This document shows positions 1-7,808 of a DNA stretch of 64,000 nt, piece by piece. The position numbers and the translations under genes are program-made. The notes beneath the pieces were generated by a model. It did no database searches and was not told the origin of the DNA. It saw nothing but the letters and a program-made list of their open reading frames with translations. The DNA is taken from positions 62,001 through 126,000 of the forward strand of contig NZ_FNQP01000004.1 of the NCBI RefSeq assembly GCF_900107695.1. Direction: 5' to 3'. The stretch's first letter is position 1. Each line of letters opens with the position of its first letter. This DNA is from Thiothrix caldifontis. GTDB taxonomy: Bacteria > Pseudomonadota > Gammaproteobacteria > Thiotrichales > Thiotrichaceae.

Positions 1-14
1 GAAGGACAACCGCC

Positions 15-1064
15 ATGCTCGACAGCTTGCACATCAAAAATTTCCGCTGCTTTGAAGATTTGACTATCCCCTCGCTGGGGCGGGTAAATCTGATTGTGGG
101 GAAGAATAGTGTCGGCAAAACTACGTTGTTAGAAGCAATAGATATACTTGGTAATGATGCTGTAATTTCTAATATTCGTAAAATTACACAACAACGATCA
201 CTCGAAAAAATTGAAGAGCTATTTAACTCAAAGACTCAATCTTCCATATATATAGGAAACTTAGATCATACTACTGGAATTGAAATTAGCTTAACTAATG
301 GAGATATATCAGTACGTTCAATTGAAGGAAAAATAGAAAAACCAACAACAGATCATTCAAAATCAAATAAAGCAATAGCATTAAAAATAAACACATTACA
401 AGAACTATTTGATCTATTTGATAGTGAGCCAAGGGAACGTCTTAATTCATCTTCTATTTATAGCTCATTCTCATCGACAAAATTAGAGTCGGAAGAATTT
501 ATTCACTCATTATATGGATTTTTATCAACTGATGATGAATTCAATGACACAGGATTACATCATTTAATACTAGAATGGCTGAGAATAATAAATAATAAAA
601 TAAATCATCTATATTTCTTAAAAAAAGAAAAGAATATCATAGCAATGATAAAAATAGATGGAATAAATGATGCTATACCACTACAAAGCATGGGTGAAGG
701 TATCAAGCGTTTATTGCAAATGCTTTTGCGGGGATTCGAGTCTGGTATGTTTTCAGGTGAATATGGTGGTTTTTGGCTAATCGACGAATTTGAGAATGGC
801 TTGCACTACTCAATTCAAGAAGAAGTGTGGGAGAAGCTCTTCAAATTAGCGAAAGAGCTTGATATTCAAGTATTTGCAACAACTCACAGTGAAGATACTG
901 TAAAAGCTTTTTGTAAGGTATCACTTGCAGACGATGAAGTTGACGGCAAACTCATTTCCCTAGGACGCAGTGCCGCCATCGCTGATAACGGGAAAATTCT
1001 CGCCGATGTTTATGATGAGAAAACTCTTGCGTGGATTGTTCAATCCGGCATGGAGGTTCGTTAA
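15..1064 (+). CDS. OLD-like AAA/ABC-type ATPase, putative defence protein
   Basis: A 349-residue ATPase of the AAA_15/AAA_21 (RecF/SMC/OLD-like) kind. The P-loop GKNSVGKT is at residues 29-36, an ABC-like signature (SMGEGIKRL) near 225, a Walker B (FWLIDEFENG) near 255 and a switch histidine (TTHSED) near 290. The weakly conserved stretch between P-loop and signature is the usual place for a coiled-coil or sensor insert. The next gene encodes a TOPRIM protein and overlaps by one base, so the pair looks like a split OLD nuclease, a layout known from phage-defence systems such as PARIS. Composition is mosaic: 18 of 60 bases are G or C at 181-240, against 29 of 60 at 21-80 and 31 of 60 at 961-1020. 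GAAGG precedes the ATG. Family assignment is firm; the defence role is inferred. Confidence 0.8.
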   Translation: MLDSLHIKNFRCFEDLTIPSLGRVNLIVGKNSVGKTTLLEAIDILGNDAVISNIRKITQQRSLEKIEELFNSKTQSSIYIGNLDHTTGIEISLTNGDISVRSIEGKIEKPTTDHSKSNKAIALKINTLQELFDLFDSEPRERLNSSSIYSSFSSTKLESEEFIHSLYGFLSTDDEFNDTGLHHLILEWLRIINNKINHLYFLKKEKNIIAMIKIDGINDAIPLQSMGEGIKRLLQMLLRGFESGMFSGEYGGFWLIDEFENGLHYSIQEEVWEKLFKLAKELDIQVFATTHSEDTVKAFCKVSLADDEVDGKLISLGRSAAIADNGKILADVYDEKTLAWIVQSGMEVR

Positions 1065-1744
1065 TGACCGATCAACGCATTCTCTTAGTTGAAGGTGAAA
1101 GTGATAAAGATTTCTGCCAACAACTGATTTGTACTCTGAAACTGTATGTAACTATCGAACCTGAAACACCTAGAAGCTTATGTCAGCAAGCAGAAAGTGA
1201 TGGCGTTGATGTCTTACGCACCATTGCTTTGCCTTTAGCTCTCACTCGTCTCAGCAAAAAACAAATAACACATTTAGCCGTTATTGTAGATGCCGACTCA
1301 TCTGTTCAGGGCTATGGCTTTATCAAACGCCGCGCACAGATCACAACGTTATTAGAACAATATGGTTACATCATTACTGAACTACAGAGTTCTATAAGTC
1401 AGGGAGAAATATTTTCACACACCAAAGCAGGCATTCCATCTGTTGGTTTATGGATTATGCCAACCCATAGCATAGATGGAATGCTAGAAGATTTACTTCT
1501 CGATAACTTAGGCAATCCCACGCAACAATCTTTACTAAGCAAAGCCGACACAGCAATCAACGAATTAGGCGACTTACGCACGTTTAAAGACACGCATTTA
1601 TCCAAAGCACGTCTATCTACCCTACTCGCATGGCAAAAGAAACCCGGTACATCCGCAGGAAAAGCCTACCAAGCGGGTGTATTCAACACTGATTCCGCAG
1701 CACTCACTGCCTTCACACTCTGGCTACAAGCAGTATTCCAATAA
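1064..1744 (+). CDS. TOPRIM-fold (DUF3226/OLD-type) partner protein
   Basis: A 226-residue protein with the two TOPRIM motifs: the acidic glutamate in LLVEGESDKDF (residues 7-17) and the DxD in VIVDADSS (near 75-77). It resembles DUF3226/DUF4435-type proteins that are encoded beside AAA ATPases and probably supply a metal-dependent nuclease or effector activity. The start is the ATG at 1064, which overlaps the TAA of the ATPase gene (TAATG) and follows GGAGG at 1053-1057; a GTG at 1031 lies inside the ATPase gene and is less likely. Its stop is one base before the Rep start, so all three genes are probably one transcript. Catalytic activity is inferred from the motifs only. Confidence 0.75.
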   Translation: MTDQRILLVEGESDKDFCQQLICTLKLYVTIEPETPRSLCQQAESDGVDVLRTIALPLALTRLSKKQITHLAVIVDADSSVQGYGFIKRRAQITTLLEQYGYIITELQSSISQGEIFSHTKAGIPSVGLWIMPTHSIDGMLEDLLLDNLGNPTQQSLLSKADTAINELGDLRTFKDTHLSKARLSTLLAWQKKPGTSAGKAYQAGVFNTDSAALTAFTLWLQAVFQ

Positions 1745-1745
1745 C

Positions 1746-3746
1746 ATGAACGGACTCAACCCCCAACAACAAGCCGCCGTCACCCACCTCGGCTCTCCCC
1801 TCCTCGTCCTCGCAGGCGCTGGCAGTGGCAAAACCCGCGTCATTACCCAGAAAATCGCCTGGATGATCCGCAAAGGCGTGCATTCTGCCGACCAAATCGC
1901 GGCGATCACCTTCACCAACAAAGCCGCCCGCGAAATGCGCGAACGCGCCACCCAACTATTGACCAAGGAAGAAGCTAAGGGACTCACCGTTTCCACCTTC
2001 CACACCCTTGGTTTAAACATTATCAAGCGTGAAGCCAAACGCCTCGGTTACAAGAAAAATTTCAGCATCCTCGACGCGCAAGACAGCGAAGCCATCCTCA
2101 AAGAACTCGCCCACAAAGAGGATGTAGAGGAAGCCGACAACCTGCGCTGGATTATTTCGCGCTGGAAAAACGACTTCATCTCCGTCGAGCAAGCCGCATT
2201 ACTGGCAAATACTACCGATGAGAAACTCGCCGCGATTTTATACGAAAAATACCAGCGACAGATCAAAGCCTACAACGCCGTCGATTTCGACGACCTCATC
2301 GTGTTGCCCGTACAACTTTTCGAGCAACACCCTGACGCGCTGCAATACTGGCAAAACAAATTACGCTACCTGCTAGTGGACGAATACCAAGACACCAACG
2401 CCTGCCAATACCGCCTGATCCGCTTGCTGGCAGGCATTCGCGGCGCACTCACCGCCGTGGGTGACGATGACCAATCCATCTACGCATGGCGCGGCGCACG
2501 CCCCGAAAACATTGCGCAATTGCAGCAAGACTACCCCATGCTCAAGGTGGTCAAACTGGAACAAAACTACCGCTCCACCAGCCGCATTTTACAAAGTGCC
2601 AATAAACTCATTGGCAATAACCCACATTTATTCGAGAAAAATCTGTGGAGTACCCTCGGCGAAGGCGACCCGATCCGCATCATGCCGTGCCGCACGCCCG
2701 AACACGAAGTTGAAAAAGTTGTCAGCGAAATCCTCAAAGCCCGCTTCCGCGACCGTGCTGATTTCAAGGATTTCGCTATCCTCTACCGTGGCAATCACCA
2801 AAGCCGCTTGTTTGAAAAGGCCCTGCGCGAAAATAATATCGCCTACAAAATCAGCGGCGGCACCTCGTTTTTCTCGCGGGCGGAAGTCAAAGACATCCTT
2901 GCCTACCTGCGCGTTATTGCCAACCCCGACGACGATGCCGCCTTCTTACGCATTATCAACACGCCCAAACGCGAAATCGGCACATCCACACTGGAAAAAC
3001 TCGGCGAATACGCTCACGAACGCAAAACCAGCCTACTCACTGCCGCGCAAGAACTCGGCTTTGCCCAACGCGTGTCCGCTAAAGCCACCCAACGTATCGA
3101 AACGTTTTGCTTTTGGTTACACGAAATCACCCGTGCCGCTGAAAATGCCGACCCGGCCAGCATTGTCAAACAAGTCATCAACGACATCAGCTATGAAGAC
3201 TGGCTTAAAAACACCTGCAATACCCCTAAACAAGCTGAATCACGCATGAAAAATGTTTGGGAAATCGTCGAATGGATACGCAAGCTCCACGACGATGGCG
3301 CAGGCAAAGAAACCTTAGGCGACATCATTGCACACATGAGCCTAGTCGATATGCTGGAGCGCAATAGCGAAGAAAAAGAACAGGATGCTGTCGCCTTGAT
3401 GACCTTACATGCTGCTAAAGGACTGGAATTTCCCAGCGTGTTTCTGGTTGGCGTGGAAGAAGAATTGCTTCCCCACGCCAATAGCGTCGACGAACACAGC
3501 ATTCAGGAAGAACGCCGCCTTGCCTACGTCGGCATTACCCGTGCCCAAAAGAACCTCACTATCAGCTATGCCAAAACCCGCTCACGCTACGGCGAAGCCT
3601 CCACGGTCGAACCCAGCCGTTTCCTTGAAGAACTGCCGCCAGAACATCTGGAATGGGAAAACAAAAAAACCGCGATCACACCAGAGGAGCGCCAAGAGAC
3701 TGCACGGGCGTATATTTCCAACTTACAAGCATTGTTGGAGGATTGA
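1746..3746 (+). CDS. rep: ATP-dependent DNA helicase Rep
   Basis: A superfamily 1 3'-5' helicase of 666 residues, almost the length of E. coli Rep (673) and similar along the whole chain. It helps replication forks pass protein roadblocks. Visible motifs: Walker A AGAGSGKT (23-30), motif Ia TFTNKAAREM, Walker B VDEYQDTN (near 211), motif III GDDDQSIYAWRGA (near 239), motif IV region LEQNYRS, and motif V TLHAAKGLEF (near 553). The start at 1746 matches the E. coli N-terminus; it lies one base after the TOPRIM stop with no clear ribosome binding site, so translation may be coupled. Codon and base use are GC-richer than the ATPase gene upstream. A Gabija-like helicase role with the two genes before it is possible but less likely than housekeeping Rep. 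Confidence 0.93.
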   Translation: MNGLNPQQQAAVTHLGSPLLVLAGAGSGKTRVITQKIAWMIRKGVHSADQIAAITFTNKAAREMRERATQLLTKEEAKGLTVSTFHTLGLNIIKREAKRLGYKKNFSILDAQDSEAILKELAHKEDVEEADNLRWIISRWKNDFISVEQAALLANTTDEKLAAILYEKYQRQIKAYNAVDFDDLIVLPVQLFEQHPDALQYWQNKLRYLLVDEYQDTNACQYRLIRLLAGIRGALTAVGDDDQSIYAWRGARPENIAQLQQDYPMLKVVKLEQNYRSTSRILQSANKLIGNNPHLFEKNLWSTLGEGDPIRIMPCRTPEHEVEKVVSEILKARFRDRADFKDFAILYRGNHQSRLFEKALRENNIAYKISGGTSFFSRAEVKDILAYLRVIANPDDDAAFLRIINTPKREIGTSTLEKLGEYAHERKTSLLTAAQELGFAQRVSAKATQRIETFCFWLHEITRAAENADPASIVKQVINDISYEDWLKNTCNTPKQAESRMKNVWEIVEWIRKLHDDGAGKETLGDIIAHMSLVDMLERNSEEKEQDAVALMTLHAAKGLEFPSVFLVGVEEELLPHANSVDEHSIQEERRLAYVGITRAQKNLTISYAKTRSRYGEASTVEPSRFLEELPPEHLEWENKKTAITPEERQETARAYISNLQALLED

Positions 3747-3845
3747 AACGTACATAATCGTCAATCCGTTCGTTTTTAGCATTGCACCTATTTAGGGCAA
3801 GTGGGAACATAAACCCTTTATCCTGTACGGAGAAAGGAGGAATAG

Positions 3846-5195
3846 ATGACCACCAAAATATACCTACCCGAATCAGAAATGCCTACCCATTGGTACAATG
3901 TCGTTGCTGACATGCCAAACCCGCCGTCACCTTACTTGGGACCGGATGGTAATCCTGTGCCACCCGAAGCCATGCTGGCGATTTTCCCTGAAGCCTTGGT
4001 GATGCAAGAAGTCAGCAGCGAACGCTGGATCAAAATCCCCGATCCGGTGCGCGAAGCCCTAACCATGTGGCGACCATCCCCACTGTACCGTGCTCACCGC
4101 CTCGAAAAAATGCTCAACACCCCTGCAAAAATCTACTATAAAAATGAAGCAGTCAGTCCCGCAGGTTCGCACAAGCCCAACACTGCCGTCGCACAAGCCT
4201 ATTACAACCAACAAGCAGGCATCAAACGCCTCTCCACCGAAACGGGTGCAGGTCAATGGGGAAGTTCACTGGCATTGGCAGGGCAGATATTCGGCATTGA
4301 TGTGCGCGTCTACATGGTCAAAATCAGCTACCAGCAAAAACCTTACCGCCGTTCCATGATGCAAACATGGGGTGCAGAAGTGTTCGCTAGCCCAACTGAC
4401 ATGACCGAATCCGGTCGCGCTATCCTCGCCGCACATCCTGATTCACAAGGCTCATTGGGCATTGCCATTTCCGAAGCAGTGGAAGAAGCTGCCAGCCGTG
4501 CAGATACCAATTACGCGCTCGGTTCGGTACTCAACCACGTCTTGCTGCATCAAACCATCATCGGTTTAGAAGCCAAAAAGCAAATGGCAATGGTCGGCGA
4601 TTACCCTGACATGATTTTTGCTCCGTGCGGCGGCGGTTCTAACTTTGGTGGGATCGCCTTCCCATTCCTTGCCGATAATGCAGCCGGGAAAAATGTTCGG
4701 CTCGTCGGCGTTGAACCCACCTCTTGCCCGACGTTGACCAAAGGCATTTACACCTACGATTACGGCGATACCGCTGGCCTGACTCCCATGATGAAGATGT
4801 ATACGCTTGGGCACAATTTTATGCCACCGGGTATCCATGCAGGCGGCTTGCGTTATCACGGTGAGTCGGCGCTAGTCAGCCAGTTGTATCATGAGGGCTT
4901 GATCGAAGCCGTTGCTGTACCGCAATTGGAAACCTTTGCGGCGGGTGTGCTGTTTGCCAAAAGTGAAGGAATTATTGCCGCCCCCGAATCGTGTCATGCG
5001 ATTGCTGCCACGATCCGTGAAGCCCAAAATTGCACGAAAACAGGCGAAGCCAAAACCTTGCTGTTTAACCTGTCAGGACACGGGCATTTCGATATGACTT
5101 CCTATGACCGCTATCTGCAAGGTGATTTGACTGACTTCGATTACCCCGAAGAAGCCATCAAGGAATCACTCGCTCATTTACCTAAATTTGGCTAA
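3846..5195 (+). CDS. TrpB2-type tryptophan synthase beta-like PLP enzyme
   Basis: A 449-residue fold-type II PLP enzyme of the TrpB2 branch, which makes tryptophan from indole and serine without needing tight TrpA contact. The Schiff-base lysine is in GSHKPNTA (K110), the active-site stretch is TETGAGQWG (131-139), and the phosphate-binding loop is CGGGSNFGG near residue 260. The long N-terminal extension (LPESEMPTHWYN) is typical of TrpB2 and absent from TrpB1. AAAGGAGG sits just before the ATG. No trpA or other trp gene lies nearby, so it acts as an orphan, perhaps as an indole salvage enzyme. The stop overlaps the convergent SH3 gene by four bases. Confidence 0.88.
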   Translation: MTTKIYLPESEMPTHWYNVVADMPNPPSPYLGPDGNPVPPEAMLAIFPEALVMQEVSSERWIKIPDPVREALTMWRPSPLYRAHRLEKMLNTPAKIYYKNEAVSPAGSHKPNTAVAQAYYNQQAGIKRLSTETGAGQWGSSLALAGQIFGIDVRVYMVKISYQQKPYRRSMMQTWGAEVFASPTDMTESGRAILAAHPDSQGSLGIAISEAVEEAASRADTNYALGSVLNHVLLHQTIIGLEAKKQMAMVGDYPDMIFAPCGGGSNFGGIAFPFLADNAAGKNVRLVGVEPTSCPTLTKGIYTYDYGDTAGLTPMMKMYTLGHNFMPPGIHAGGLRYHGESALVSQLYHEGLIEAVAVPQLETFAAGVLFAKSEGIIAAPESCHAIAATIREAQNCTKTGEAKTLLFNLSGHGHFDMTSYDRYLQGDLTDFDYPEEAIKESLAHLPKFG

Positions 5196-6034
5196 TTGGC
5201 TGGGGCGCGTTGGATCGCGCCCCACTCCACCCATTTTTCAATCACTTTTTTACCTTTGAAACGCACCAAAAACCATTCCGAACCATCGTCATTTTCACGG
5301 TAATCCAACAGTGTAACGGTATCGCCTTTGATCAAATACTGTTTGGTTTTGCTGGCAGTATTGGGCTTGCTATACAGCACGGCTTTAGCAACAGTGATCT
5401 TGCGGGTAGCCGCAACACTTTTATCATCAACGTCAGAGGCATCTTGTGTGTCCGCCACGACTTTCTTAATAAGCTTGCCTACCGAATTATAGATTTTGAC
5501 GAAAAATAAATCGCCTTCTGTCCCCACCATCGTGCCTTCCGACCACACATAGGGCTTGCCTTTATTGAAACGGTAATCCGTGCTGTACCAACGCGGCCCC
5601 GAACGTTGTGCCGTGCTGAGAGTTTTGGTTTCAGGGGTCAAGGTAGGGTTGCTGATGGTTTCTTGGTATTCCTGAAACTTACCCGTTGCTTTATTCCAAA
5701 GATACAGGCGGTAAAATAGGTTTACGCCACCGTAGCCAACACCATCCAGTATGGCAACATCGCCCAGCCCATCAAAGTTAAAGTCGGCTTGTAATACTAA
5801 ACCATCAATCGTTTGACTGCCTTCTGGTACATCGGGCATTTCCCCCAATGCTTGGGATTTACCACTGGGCAGTTTGGCACTAATGGTATTGCCTTTCTGA
5901 GAAATCACCACTTCTGACTTAGCGGTGGGCGAGAACGTGACAGGTAATGTGGCGTAGCCTTGGGGTGTCGTGAAGGCTACAGCATTCAGACTCACCCCCA
6001 ATAAGACTAACCCAAGGTTGATAGGCATCTGCAT
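5192..6034 (-). CDS. Secreted SH3-domain protein with XAC2610-like region
   Basis: A 280-residue exported protein with a hydrophobic signal peptide (NLGLVLLGVSLNAVAF). The middle part (about 60-170) has the FNFDGLGDVAILDG calcium-loop-like motif and the aromatic pattern of XAC2610/FG-GAP-related periplasmic proteins. The last 65 residues form a bacterial SH3 domain (ITVAKAVLYSKPN... to the tryptophan-rich end VEKWVEWGAI), a module that often binds cell wall or peptides. GAGGTG lies eight bases before the ATG at 6034. It is convergent with trpB2 and lies beside the Bat operon without overlapping it. No enzymatic motif is seen; the function is unknown. Confidence 0.7.
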   Translation of the reverse strand: MQMPINLGLVLLGVSLNAVAFTTPQGYATLPVTFSPTAKSEVVISQKGNTISAKLPSGKSQALGEMPDVPEGSQTIDGLVLQADFNFDGLGDVAILDGVGYGGVNLFYRLYLWNKATGKFQEYQETISNPTLTPETKTLSTAQRSGPRWYSTDYRFNKGKPYVWSEGTMVGTEGDLFFVKIYNSVGKLIKKVVADTQDASDVDDKSVAATRKITVAKAVLYSKPNTASKTKQYLIKGDTVTLLDYRENDDGSEWFLVRFKGKKVIEKWVEWGAIQRAPAN

Positions 6035-6116
6035 ACTTGCACCTCATGACATTATATGACTGGATAGAACTCGACCTGCCTGCCTGTTTAGACCCCAAAC
6101 ATTCACTTCGTTCAGA

Positions 6117-7808
6117 TTAATCTGGGTATAATACTGCAAGTGCTGATTCTTTGGCGTGTACCGTTGGCGATGACTGGAAATCTTGCAGTGCCTGCCACAA
6201 ACCAGCACCTTTCCAACCACCACTACTGCGCCCGTATAACACCGCATTCAGCGCATCAATCTCAGCCTGTAAACGCGGGGATGCCTGCGCACGCAATGTC
6301 GTCAGCACGGCGGGGCGGATATTCAAACCCACATCAATCCATTGCAACAAAGCTGCGTGGGTCGCTTGCGGTTGATTGTGTTGACACGCCTGTTCCAAGC
6401 GTTTCCACACTGCCTTAACGCCTGGTTTATTGGAAACCTGCTCCCCCCCGCTACGGAAAGACCACCAGCGCCACCCTAACCAAGCAAGGGATACCATACT
6501 CCACACAAACAATAACGCTGCTGCGAACCGACGCCATGAAAACCATGACGTCTCAGTTATCACCTTATCCGACACCAAGGTGGGGTTAGATGGAGAAGGC
6601 GCGATGGCCTGAGACTGACTAGGTGTAGACATTGTGCCTGCGGGGGCAACCTGACCACCTGTCACCACCATTTTCACCGGCTCAACCCGTGCGGTTTCCT
6701 GCTGGCTCGTACTGGTATTCCACCAATCCACCGTCACACCCGGAAACGAATACTCGCCATTGTAAGGTGCAACGACCACCCATTTTTCCTGACGCACTCC
6801 AACGACACCATTTTTGCCAGCATCATTACGTAATTCTGGCTGGTCGGTATAGGCTTTGATGCCGTTAGGCACGGCTATTTCCAACTTAGGTAACTGCTCG
6901 GCAGCCAAACCATCTGCAACAATAGCTAAGGTCAGCGTCACAGGTTCACCCGCTTTCAGTTTGTCTGCGGGGATTTGCCAGTGAGCATTCAACGTGAGGC
7001 TATTCGCGGGCAACCATTGCTTGCCAGTGTAATTCGCAGGTTGTTCCTGAATGTGAAGCGTCAATGGTTCAGAAAAACGGCGAATGCGCTTGCCACTCAG
7101 ACCAAACGGATCAAAATTGCTACTCGCAGCGCCCGGTTCGGCAAGCACGCCTTCAAAGGTAGTACGCCCCAGCGTCAAGCTGCCACTTTGCTGCGGGATC
7201 AACGCATAACGGCGTTCAATCACTTGATAGTTACGCCCGTTACGCAGCATCGTGGTATTGCGTGTATTACCAACTTGCTGGATGTTACCTTTACCACTGT
7301 CAATCGGTGGATGACTCAAACTGGCCTGTGACTCCAGTGGTGTGATGTGAAACATACGTTGGGTAATGATGGTTTGCTGCTGCACAAACGGCTGTTGCGG
7401 CTCGGCGGTGAGTTCAATGAAAATATCGGGTGTACCGCCAGCAGCAGGCTGAGGTTGTTCCGTGACTTGCAAATCCAGTGCCTGGCTTTGATCACTCCCA
7501 AATGCAATGGCAGGAATCGGCAATGTCCCTGTTTTACGCGGGTATAAACGCAATTCCCATTGCGTATTGACCGTACTAACGCCATTAATGACCGTGAAAC
7601 TGTTGCTTTGCGAACGCCCGCGTATCTCAAAATCCTGTTGCAAGGGGGAAAAATCGGGTTCGCCTGAGACCATGCCGTCCACCGTGAATGTGAGGACGAC
7701 GGGATCACCCAAAGCCACGGGGTTACGATCAAGCTGAGCAACAATAGTAGCCGCATTGATACTCAGTGACAAACACCACAACATCGCAAACAATAACCAC
7801 CTTACCAT
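6117..7808 (-). CDS. batD: BatD-like protein (oxygen tolerance family)
   Basis: A 563-residue protein of the BatD family: signal peptide at the N-terminus (LLFAMLWCLSLSINA), two or more beta-sandwich domains with the family pattern DRNPVALGDPVVLTFTVDG, and one transmembrane helix around residues 425-450 (RRFAAALLFVWSMVSLAWLGW) leaving a small C-terminal domain. It is the last gene of the MoxR/Bat operon and overlaps the preceding VWA-TPR gene by seven bases. Bat proteins are thought to act as membrane-associated chaperone-like or metal-insertion complexes with MoxR ATPases; the exact client here is unknown. Family assignment is firm. Confidence 0.87.
   Translation of the reverse strand: MVRWLLFAMLWCLSLSINAATIVAQLDRNPVALGDPVVLTFTVDGMVSGEPDFSPLQQDFEIRGRSQSNSFTVINGVSTVNTQWELRLYPRKTGTLPIPAIAFGSDQSQALDLQVTEQPQPAAGGTPDIFIELTAEPQQPFVQQQTIITQRMFHITPLESQASLSHPPIDSGKGNIQQVGNTRNTTMLRNGRNYQVIERRYALIPQQSGSLTLGRTTFEGVLAEPGAASSNFDPFGLSGKRIRRFSEPLTLHIQEQPANYTGKQWLPANSLTLNAHWQIPADKLKAGEPVTLTLAIVADGLAAEQLPKLEIAVPNGIKAYTDQPELRNDAGKNGVVGVRQEKWVVVAPYNGEYSFPGVTVDWWNTSTSQQETARVEPVKMVVTGGQVAPAGTMSTPSQSQAIAPSPSNPTLVSDKVITETSWFSWRRFAAALLFVWSMVSLAWLGWRWWSFRSGGEQVSNKPGVKAVWKRLEQACQHNQPQATHAALLQWIDVGLNIRPAVLTTLRAQASPRLQAEIDALNAVLYGRSSGGWKGAGLWQALQDFQSSPTVHAKESALAVLYPD

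Noticed and set aside
2461-3249. Open frame of 262 codons overlapping rep on the same strand
   Set aside because: It is a shifted frame of rep, basic and without domains, and rep is intact over the region.
3480-3500. GTCGAC sites inside rep, parE and recA as regulatory boxes
   Set aside because: They lie in coding DNA, lack the flanking T and A of the full palindrome and have no spacing pattern.
1746-3746. Rep gene as GajB of Gabija
   Set aside because: Length, motifs and full-chain similarity match housekeeping Rep; GajB proteins are shorter as I recall. Kept as a finding about context only.
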